NCBI GenBank assembly: GCA_003641465.1
Contig: QNAJ01000043.1
Location: 1 to 9,470, forward strand
Length of the DNA: 9,470 bases
From: Verrucomicrobiota bacterium
GTDB lineage: Bacteria; Verrucomicrobiota; Kiritimatiellia; B70-G9
Direction of reading: 5' to 3'
The notes beneath the pieces are model-generated. The model ran no database searches. It worked only from the letters and a program-made list of their open reading frames with translations, and was not told the DNA's origin. This document shows positions 1-5,561 of this stretch, piece after piece; the first letter of the stretch is position 1; the number at the start of each line of letters is the position of its first letter. Made by a program: the position numbers and the translations under genes.

Positions 1-627
1 CACCTCGTCGGAAATCACCGTGAGGCCCCGGCGCAGGATTACCTCAGCCAGTTCCTCCAGTTCCCTGCGACTGTACACCGCGCCGGTGGGATTACAGGGT
101 GAGTTCAGGATGAGCAGCCGGCTTCGCGGACTGATTGCACGTTCCAATGCTTCGGCAGTAACTTTGAATCCCGTCCGTGAATCAGTCTCGATAAAGCGGC
201 ACACGCCCCCGGCCATCCGTACCATCGCAGGGTAGCTCAGCCAGAAGGGACTGGGAATGAGGACCTCATCCCCATCGCGGACCAGGACACTGATCACATT
301 GGAAAGGCTGTGCTTGGCTCCGTTGCTCACCACGACCTGAGAAGGGTCGTATTCAACCGCGTTCTCTTCCTGGAGCTTCCTGCAGATGGCTTCCCTCAGT
401 TGCGGATACCCCGCCGCTGGAGAGTATTTCGTGATGCCGCTGCGAAGAGCAGCGATAGCGGCTTCCTTGATCGGTTCCGGCGTGTCAAAGTCCGGTTCAC
501 CTGCCGTAAGGCTGAGCACTCGCCTGCCGAGTGAACGCAGTTGGCGCACGCGGGCACTGATTTCCAGTGTGGCTGACGCCGGAATATTGCCCGTCCTGGG
601 ATTAAACCTCTCTGCCCGCGCCGCCAT
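1..627 (-). CDS. Class I aspartate-type aminotransferase, N-terminal half (3' end beyond window)
   Basis: Translating the minus strand from the ATG at 627 gives 209 uninterrupted codons to the window edge, about half of the usual 385-400 residues. The family transfers the amino group of aspartate or a similar amino acid to 2-oxoglutarate using PLP in the cytoplasm. Visible family motifs are SATLEISARV near the N-terminus (residues 18-27), GEPDFDTP (43-50), the glycine-rich SNGAKHSLSN (101-110), PSPFWLSYP (125-133), NSPCNPTG (175-182) and ISDEV at the edge (205-209). Asp207 is the expected partner of the PLP pyridine nitrogen. The Schiff-base lysine would lie outside the window. The start fits the family N-terminus, although the upstream Shine-Dalgarno is weak. 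It begins 4 bp after the NDK-family gene, so the two are probably cotranscribed. The fold assignment is secure, but the exact substrate (aspartate, prephenate or another) is not decided by the visible half. Confidence 0.9.
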   Translation of the reverse strand, partial: MAARAERFNPRTGNIPASATLEISARVRQLRSLGRRVLSLTAGEPDFDTPEPIKEAAIAALRSGITKYSPAAGYPQLREAICRKLQEENAVEYDPSQVVVSNGAKHSLSNVISVLVRDGDEVLIPSPFWLSYPAMVRMAGGVCRFIETDSRTGFKVTAEALERAISPRSRLLILNSPCNPTGAVYSRRELEELAEVILRRGLTVISDEV

Positions 628-631
628 GTCG

Positions 632-1813
632 TTACCCGGGATACTGATCAAGCGGACCGTAAACCTCTTCCACCAGCGGCCGGATATTATCTTCATCCAC
701 CCGGATTATCTTCATCTCACGCTCAGCGCTCGCGGGACTGTCAGAAGCATGCGCGGCGTTGACCATTACATCCCTGCCGAACTGTCTGCGCACCGAACCC
801 GGCCGCGCGGTCTTCGGATCGGTCGGGCCAAGAATGTCACGGATCACGCTCACCGCGCTCTTCCCCGCGTAGACCAGTGCAAGACACCGTTCCCTGCCCG
901 GCTCACTGCGCATTTCATCCGGACAGTCCGCAGGCCATATTCCTGTCATGAAGCGTACGATCTCGTTGAATTGCCACTGCGCATAAACCGGTGTCAGTAC
1001 GTCCGCAAGTCGCACTGCAGTATCCTCGCCGATCCGTATGCCAAACTCCTCGCGCACGCACCTGACAGCCCTTTCCTTCACCTCCTGCCTCAATTTCTTC
1101 TTCAGGACATCATGGACGGGAGCATAGAACTGCATTGCCTCCGCTACGCTCATTCGATGAATCTTCGCGCAGATTATCCTCAGGCCCGAGCCGGAAAATA
1201 TATCAATTATACTTCCCGGCCTCACGCTGGGCTCGCGGAAATTGTCCGGTTTGATCAGCACCAGCGTCTTCTCAACAGGCTCTCCGGCAGGAAGATCCAC
1301 CGTGTCCTCAATCATGCCCCCGTCTCTGTCGCTGTAAGAAGCCCACAGTTTCAATCCCTTCTCAGCCGCCACCGGCGATTCTCCCACCATGATGGCAGGC
1401 TCCACGTAGACTACCTCCCCTTTCTCGTCCATGATGAAATCGCCGTAGATGTCACGCACCGTCCGGGCCGACTCTGTGTTGTACCGAACATTCCCGGCCA
1501 CTTGGCGGATTCTCTCCGCCGCCCCCTCTCCCGCAAATACCAGCATCAGCACGCGTCGGCGGCGACCATCGGAGGCCGGCGCATAGGCCCGGCGCACATA
1601 ACGGGAAAGTATCACTGCTTCGTCCCGGCCCAGACCCGGGTCCGCTTCCACCAGCTCAGCGTATTTCTCCACCAGCTCCCGGCTCGGACCGAACATGCGG
1701 GCCCCTACCAGATCCAACTGTGTCCAAGCTATGATCCGACCCAGAACCCCGCCGGTTCTCGACTTGCTGATCGTATACGGGTTGATCAGAACGTATGCCA
1801 ACTCGACACTCAT
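632..1813 (-). CDS. Two-unit nucleoside diphosphate kinase family protein with degenerate first unit
   Basis: The protein is 393 residues against about 140-150 for ordinary NDK. NDK moves the gamma phosphate between nucleoside di- and triphosphates through a phospho-histidine. Unit 2 (about 180-372) has the elements: TLVLIKPD (183-190, Lys188), QFY (228-230), IVRFMTG (285-291), GPTDPKTARPGSVR (329-342) and NAAHASDSP (352-360) with catalytic His355. It carries an insertion of roughly 45 residues after the QFY helix and a shorter one after FMTG. Unit 1 (about 3-160) looks like a diverged copy. VLINPYT (8-14) replaces VLIKPD, ARTVRDIYG (116-124) matches the R-containing loop, and AIMVGESP (140-147) replaces the His motif, so Lys and His are both lost. 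The ATG at 1813 is preferred over a GTG at 1879 because GGAGG lies 10 nt upstream and the NDK fold begins right after it. It is followed 4 bp later by an aminotransferase. Unit 2 is likely active; the role of unit 1 is unknown. Confidence 0.85.
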   Translation of the reverse strand: MSVELAYVLINPYTISKSRTGGVLGRIIAWTQLDLVGARMFGPSRELVEKYAELVEADPGLGRDEAVILSRYVRRAYAPASDGRRRRVLMLVFAGEGAAERIRQVAGNVRYNTESARTVRDIYGDFIMDEKGEVVYVEPAIMVGESPVAAEKGLKLWASYSDRDGGMIEDTVDLPAGEPVEKTLVLIKPDNFREPSVRPGSIIDIFSGSGLRIICAKIHRMSVAEAMQFYAPVHDVLKKKLRQEVKERAVRCVREEFGIRIGEDTAVRLADVLTPVYAQWQFNEIVRFMTGIWPADCPDEMRSEPGRERCLALVYAGKSAVSVIRDILGPTDPKTARPGSVRRQFGRDVMVNAAHASDSPASAEREMKIIRVDEDNIRPLVEEVYGPLDQYPG

Positions 1814-1823
1814 ATCAGTCAAA

Positions 1824-1828
1824 CCTCC
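1824..1828 (-). promoter_or_regulatory. Shine-Dalgarno site of the NDK-family gene
   Basis: The minus strand reads GGAGG, 10 nt before the ATG at 1813. The alternative in-frame GTG at 1879 has no comparable site, so this decides the start and removes 22 residues (from MWCGSACN on) that do not resemble NDK. Confidence 0.65.
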
Positions 1829-1919
1829 GCTGGGGCTGGATATGGTCTCCGCCGAGTTGCAGGCAGAACCACACCACACGATAAGCGGAAGCCACCCCTC
1901 CGATCAGTTCGTGGCACGC

Positions 1920-1949
1920 AGTCTACCAGCAGGGCGAGGAGCCTGTCAA
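1920..1949 (-). promoter_or_regulatory. Candidate sigma70-type promoter for the NDK-aminotransferase pair
   Basis: In the 157-bp gap after ftsW the minus strand has a perfect -35 hexamer TTGACA (1949-1944), an 18-nt spacer and TAGACT (1925-1920), which matches four of six -10 positions. Transcription would start near 1913 and leave a leader of about 100 nt before the ATG at 1813. I saw no hairpin followed by a T-run in the gap, so read-through from ftsW is also possible. The call rests on consensus matching only. Confidence 0.4.
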
Positions 1950-1970
1950 ACCTGCGAGTAGCGGAAGATT

Positions 1971-3101
1971 TCATACCTCGCGCATTGCATCACGAAGAAT
2001 CCCTCGTCCGCCGCCGGAACCGGCACTCAAAGCGATATTTGTCAAAACCCCTATCATCACCAACGACATCACCATATTTGAGCCCCCGTAACTTACAAAC
2101 GGCAAGGGGAGCCCCTTGGTGGGCAGACATCCTGTCACCACCGCGATATTCACCAAGGCCTGAACCGTGAGCGACAGTACAATTCCCCATCCCAGCAGAC
2201 GTCCGAAACGATCCGCCGCACGGCTGGCTATGCGCGCGCCGAGTAAGAAAAGGACGGCATATAATACAAGTACCAGAAGCGACCCGAGCAGCCCCAGCTC
2301 CTCCCCTATGATTGCAAAAATGAAATCAGTATGCGCTTCAGGCAGATAGTACTGTTTCTGAATGCTTTCACCGAGTCCCGCGCCGGTCGCGCCTCCTACC
2401 ACAAAAGCATAAATCGCGTTCACCAGCTGAAAGGCCTCGGAGCGTGCGTATTTCTCCGGATTGAGGAACGCCATGATCCGCCGCATACGCTCCGGATTCT
2501 GGAGAATGGCCAGGCTGAAAAGACCCGAGCCCACCACTGCACCGGCCCCCAGGTACAGCAGCCGAGCTCCTCCCAGAAACAGCATCAGTAACACCAATGA
2601 CGCTATCATCATACTTGATCCGAAGTCCGGCTCGACAAACACCAGCAGGACAATACCGCCGGTTACCGCAGCAGGAAGCATCAATCCCCACCAGAAATCC
2701 GCCATCCGCCTCCGCACACGACTCATCCACCACGCAATGAATACAATGACCGCAAACCTCGCCAGTTCCGACGGCTGAAACCCGAACCACCCGAACCGCA
2801 ACCAGCGAACGCTACCCTTCGCCATCACTCCGGTGACCAGCACCAGGGAAAGCAGAACGTAGGATATCCCCACCAGAACAACCGGAACCGGCGTCCGCCC
2901 CCACCAGTGATAGTCCAGCCTTGCGGCCAGAAAGGCCAAAACCGCGCCGATCAGAATCCACACCGCCTGCCGCTGCACATAAAGCAACGGCCCTGCTCCC
3001 CGCGCCGACGCTGCCGCGGCACTGGTGCTCGCCAGCATTACAATGCCGAACGCAAGAAGGATCAGGACAACTGCGATCAGGAGGCTGGCAGTTCTACCCA
3101 T
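1971..3101 (-). CDS. ftsW: FtsW, SEDS-family septal peptidoglycan glycosyltransferase
   Basis: A 376-residue polytopic membrane protein of the SEDS family, which polymerises lipid II into glycan strands, usually with a class B penicillin-binding protein such as FtsI. Family motifs are KGSVRWLRFG (95-104), FQPSELARF (108-116), VEPDFGSS (156-163), LNPEKY (213-218) and the loop LPEAHTDFIFAIIGEELG (253-270), whose Asp259 matches the proposed catalytic Asp. The C-terminal signature LPLPFVSYGGSN is at 331-342. The first hydrophobic segment begins at residue 6. The start at 3101 is fixed closely because an in-frame TGA lies 12 nt upstream. No strong Shine-Dalgarno is visible; GGGTGA about 9 nt before the start is the best candidate. 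FtsW is preferred over RodA because it follows mur ligase genes in dcw order. murG and murC do not follow as they often do, and the next gene is an NDK-family protein 157 bp away. Confidence 0.95.
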   Translation of the reverse strand: MGRTASLLIAVVLILLAFGIVMLASTSAAAASARGAGPLLYVQRQAVWILIGAVLAFLAARLDYHWWGRTPVPVVLVGISYVLLSLVLVTGVMAKGSVRWLRFGWFGFQPSELARFAVIVFIAWWMSRVRRRMADFWWGLMLPAAVTGGIVLLVFVEPDFGSSMMIASLVLLMLFLGGARLLYLGAGAVVGSGLFSLAILQNPERMRRIMAFLNPEKYARSEAFQLVNAIYAFVVGGATGAGLGESIQKQYYLPEAHTDFIFAIIGEELGLLGSLLVLVLYAVLFLLGARIASRAADRFGRLLGWGIVLSLTVQALVNIAVVTGCLPTKGLPLPFVSYGGSNMVMSLVMIGVLTNIALSAGSGGGRGILRDAMREV

Positions 3102-3184
3102 CCGCGCGTTTCACCCGTCATCCGGCACATACGCGTGCCTCCCGCGCTCCCCATCCGGGTGCCGCCGTCACTCACCATCCGCGC
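3099..3184 (-). repeat. Degenerate short repeats (CGGATG) in the ftsW leader
   Basis: On the minus strand CGGATG occurs four times in 86 bp (CATCCG on the plus strand at 3099, 3119, 3152 and 3176). Two copies share the longer string GCGCGGATGG; one of these lies across the ftsW start codon. Spacing is irregular (20, 33 and 24 bp), so this is not a clean tandem array. It could be compositional or decayed repeats. Confidence 0.3.
3112..3161 (-). promoter_or_regulatory. Possible RNA fold covering the ftsW ribosome-binding region
   Basis: In the 111-bp gap between the LysM gene and ftsW, CACCCG (3161-3156 on the minus strand) can pair with CGGGTG (3117-3112). Inside it GGCAC (3139-3135) can pair with GTGCC (3128-3124) around a 6-nt loop. 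The downstream CGGGTG arm includes the only Shine-Dalgarno-like sequence before the ftsW ATG. There is no T-run, so it does not look like an intrinsic terminator. A translational control role is inference only, and such short arms occur by chance in GC-rich DNA. Confidence 0.25.
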
Positions 3185-3212
3185 TGCACGATCCGCCGCC
3201 CGCCGGACGACA

Positions 3213-4205
3213 CTAGAACTCGTGCGTGGGTATGATGAGTTTCTGGCCTGCATGTAACTCTGCGTCGCCGGAGAGATTGTTGGCCCTCATCAGTTCTTCC
3301 TTGAGGACGCCGAACATGCGGGCCACCGAATCAAGCGTATCACCCTCCGCCACGGTGTACAGGTATGGTCTCTCAGGAGGCGAAGCGGTACTCTCAACCA
3401 CCGCAACTTTCTTTTCTTCGGCCGCGCCAGCGGAAACAGATTCACTCGGAGCGATCTCCGTCCTTCCGGCCATCGCAGCCGGCGCCGGGGCAGGTGCCGG
3501 TGCGGGCGGGGTCTTATTCCGACTCTCCTCCACCGCCTTCAACGGTTGAGGGGACAACCCCGGGATCACCAGCTTCTGCCCCACGCGGATCAGATCGCTG
3601 CTCAGGTTGTTGGCCTCTTTGATGGCCCGTACCGTCGTGTTGAACCGCACCGCCAGCTCACTGAGGGTATCTCCCCTCTGGACCACATAGACCCCGCCTT
3701 CCGTAACCGTCCTGGCACGCGGCGGCTGCACCGGGGCCTTCTGCGGTGGTGATGGAACTCCGGTTGCATAGGCGGGCAGGACCAGTTTCTGCCCCACACG
3801 GATCATGTTCGGATTGGATATGTCGTTCAACTCCACTATCTCCCGCACGCTCACCCCGAATCTCTTGGCAATGCCGGAAAGCGTATCACCCTTCTGTACG
3901 ACGTAGGTCTGCCCTACCCCCAGTTCGGCCACCTCCGCCGCAGCTTCGATCGGTGGCAATGGCGCCAACTCCGGGGGCATCTCCGCCTTCTCAGGCTGGG
4001 GGGGCTCACGCGGGGGTATGACCGGCGCCGGAGGCGGCCCGGCCACCCTGCCTGCCGTACCGCAGCCCTGCAGCATTATGAAAGTCACCGCCGCGCCGAT
4101 ATGAATCGCCGCCACTACTACGGCGAGCAAAACCGTTCTCATCGCGTATCTCCTTTCAGTCCTCTCCGCGAGCATGTCGTCCCAAGACATCATTCTGTTT
4201 CCCAT
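3213..4205 (-). CDS. Membrane-anchored or lipoprotein-like protein with three LysM domains
   Basis: A 330-residue protein with a charged N-terminus (1-23), one hydrophobic segment (about 24-46), a proline-rich linker (56-85), and three LysM domains at about 100-144, 172-215 and 282-326. Each LysM shows the (Y)VV/TVxxGDTL start and GQKLxIP end. An Ala-Pro run lies at 233-244 between domains 2 and 3. LysM domains bind GlcNAc-containing glycan, so the protein probably contacts peptidoglycan outside the cytoplasmic membrane. LQGC at 45-48 resembles a lipobox with an unusual Gln and follows a long n-region, so lipoprotein processing and a plain single-pass anchor are both possible. No catalytic domain (M23, NlpC/P60, amidase) follows the LysM repeats. 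The gene overlaps murD by 16 bp and has GAAGGAGG 7 nt upstream, inside murD, which favours translational coupling. The specific biological role is unknown; scaffold or septal-wall binding is inferred from position. Confidence 0.88.
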   Translation of the reverse strand: MGNRMMSWDDMLAERTERRYAMRTVLLAVVVAAIHIGAAVTFIMLQGCGTAGRVAGPPPAPVIPPREPPQPEKAEMPPELAPLPPIEAAAEVAELGVGQTYVVQKGDTLSGIAKRFGVSVREIVELNDISNPNMIRVGQKLVLPAYATGVPSPPQKAPVQPPRARTVTEGGVYVVQRGDTLSELAVRFNTTVRAIKEANNLSSDLIRVGQKLVIPGLSPQPLKAVEESRNKTPPAPAPAPAPAAMAGRTEIAPSESVSAGAAEEKKVAVVESTASPPERPYLYTVAEGDTLDSVARMFGVLKEELMRANNLSGDAELHAGQKLIIPTHEF

Positions 4206-5539
4206 TTTCTGACCTCCTTCGCAAGTTTTTTCACCAGTTGCGCGAAGGCTCTTCCTCTTTCAGCAAAATCCGGAAACTGATCCAGACTCGTACAGGCCGG
4301 CGCCAGCAAGACAGTCTCGCCCGGCCGGGCATCTTCCCAGGCTGCTGTGACCGCATCACTGAAGGACGTGAAGGCCCGCACCGGCACGCTCCCGGCCAGA
4401 TCACGCTCCAGCAGGCCTGCCGCCTCCCCATAGCAATACGCCGCAGCCACCCTCCCGCTCACATGCTCCCTCAACTCTGCAAAGGAGCTCTGCTTGGGAC
4501 GCCCGCCGGCTATCCAGCGGATACGTTGGCCGGTGCCACGCAAAGCAGCCACGGCCGCCGCAACATTGGTTGCCTTGGAATCGTCCACAACGCGGATACC
4601 GCCGAAAACCCCCACCTCCACCCCTCTATGAGGCAAGCGGGGCATGCGCCGGAATACGTCTACGGCTTCCCGGCATCCGACGCCCATTTCCGCGAGAAGT
4701 GCGATGACGCCGGCCGCGCCCCGCCCCCGTACGGCATCGTCCCATTGCGTGCCGGCCAGACTCACCGCCTCTTCCCCGCTGCGGCGGACGACCATCCCAT
4801 TGGAGCAAATAAACTCCGCTGGTTCGCTATCAGATCCGAAGCTGACGGTTTTCCCTCCGTACAACGCGCGCACACGCTGTCGCAGAGACTCAGGAACTAC
4901 CAGCACTCCGCCAGGTACCACCGCCTGCGCCAGCCGCAGCTTGATTCTCACGTACTCGTCTACCGTCCCATGCCGGTCAAGGTGATTCGGGTGAATATCA
5001 AGAATCAGAGCCGCTTCAGCGCGCAACCGGTGGGAATGTTCCAGCTGAAATGAACTGACTTCGATCACCCAGGGATCCGCCCAGGGCGAGGTCAGCACCC
5101 CCTCACACAGCGCCGGCCCCTGCTCGAAATTACCCGCTATGCGCGGCGATCTGCCCGCCTCCCGCAGTGCCGCGGCTATCCACTGAACGGCGGTACTTTT
5201 TCCGTTCGAGCCTGTCACCGCAATGACCGGTCCGCGGATGTGACGCCATCCCAGCTCCAGCTCGCCTACCAACGGCGTTCTCCGACGCTGCAATCCCTCC
5301 AGCCAGCGGTGAGAGCGCTTGAAGCCCGGGCTGATCACCGCCAGCTCAAAAGGACCAGAGGGCAGATCATGACAACCGGTGCACACCTCAGTCCCGTCAC
5401 CCAACTCCCTCTGCAGCCGCACGCCGTCGACGCGGTCATCCTCATCGGCCAATACGACCTGCCAGCCCTGCGAGACCAGCAACCGCGCCGCGGCCCGTCC
5501 ACTCCGCCCTGTCCCCAGAACTAGTGCCCGCCGCCGCAT
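4190..5539 (-). CDS. murD: MurD, UDP-N-acetylmuramoyl-L-alanine:D-glutamate ligase
   Basis: A 449-residue cytoplasmic Mur ligase that adds D-Glu to UDP-MurNAc-L-Ala with ATP. The N-terminal Rossmann-like start LVLGTGRSG (6-14) binds the UDP substrate. The central domain has the P-loop VTGSNGKST (108-116), VIEVSSFQLE (158-167, Glu160), PNHLDRHGT (184-192, His186) and YVRIK (196-200), with Lys200 the expected carbamylated lysine. The C-terminal domain has LPHR (302-305), DSKATN (320-325), GGRPKQ (345-350) and APACTSLDQF (413-422). Oddities: the usual GNIG is GNFEQG (136-141), and the usual HNxxN before the C-terminal domain is replaced by VRGRG at about 270-274. The ATG at 5539 has GGAGA 7 nt upstream and starts 22 bp after mraY. 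Length and the other motifs are normal, so I expect an active enzyme despite the changes. Confidence 0.95.
   Translation of the reverse strand: MRRRALVLGTGRSGRAAARLLVSQGWQVVLADEDDRVDGVRLQRELGDGTEVCTGCHDLPSGPFELAVISPGFKRSHRWLEGLQRRRTPLVGELELGWRHIRGPVIAVTGSNGKSTAVQWIAAALREAGRSPRIAGNFEQGPALCEGVLTSPWADPWVIEVSSFQLEHSHRLRAEAALILDIHPNHLDRHGTVDEYVRIKLRLAQAVVPGGVLVVPESLRQRVRALYGGKTVSFGSDSEPAEFICSNGMVVRRSGEEAVSLAGTQWDDAVRGRGAAGVIALLAEMGVGCREAVDVFRRMPRLPHRGVEVGVFGGIRVVDDSKATNVAAAVAALRGTGQRIRWIAGGRPKQSSFAELREHVSGRVAAAYCYGEAAGLLERDLAGSVPVRAFTSFSDAVTAAWEDARPGETVLLAPACTSLDQFPDFAERGRAFAQLVKKLAKEVRKWETE
4213..4220 (-). promoter_or_regulatory. Strong Shine-Dalgarno for the LysM gene, inside murD
   Basis: The minus strand reads GAAGGAGG, ending 7 nt before the ATG at 4205. 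It lies in the last codons of murD (Lys-Glu-Val). It decides the start at 4205 over the ATG at 4193 that overlaps the murD TGA as ATGA. Confidence 0.75.
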
Positions 5540-5561
5540 GTCTTATTCTCCGAACAAGCGG

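Noticed and set aside
1814..1879. Longer NDK-family protein starting at the GTG at 1879
   Set aside because: No ribosome-binding site before 1879; the 22 extra residues do not resemble NDK; the ATG at 1813 has GGAGG and begins the NDK fold.
1818..1953. 9-bp direct repeat AGGTTTGAC (1826-1818 and 1953-1945 on the minus strand) flanking the NDK leader
   Set aside because: Too short to mark a mobile element; no inverted repeats or transposase between the copies. One copy overlaps the Shine-Dalgarno and the other the -35 box, so it is probably coincidence.
386..2170. Plus-strand open frame of 594 codons antisense to the NDK-family gene
   Set aside because: Across the NDK gene its codons are exact mirrors of the minus-strand codons, so stops would need TTA, CTA or TCA codons in the real gene, which are rare in GC-rich coding DNA. 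It crosses three unrelated features, shows no recognisable domain, and has an Arg/His/Pro/Ser-rich composition typical of shadow frames.
3186..3212. GC-rich sequence just after the LysM gene as an intrinsic terminator
   Set aside because: Only about 4-bp arms (TCCG/CGGA) and no T-run downstream on the minus strand.
4191..4193. LysM protein start at the ATG overlapping the murD stop (ATGA)
   Set aside because: A classic coupling arrangement, but GAAGGAGG is ideally spaced for the ATG at 4205 and too far from this one.
4238..5053. Plus-strand open frame of 271 codons opposite murD
   Set aside because: Same codon-mirror register against murD and no recognisable domain; the minus-strand murD is certain.
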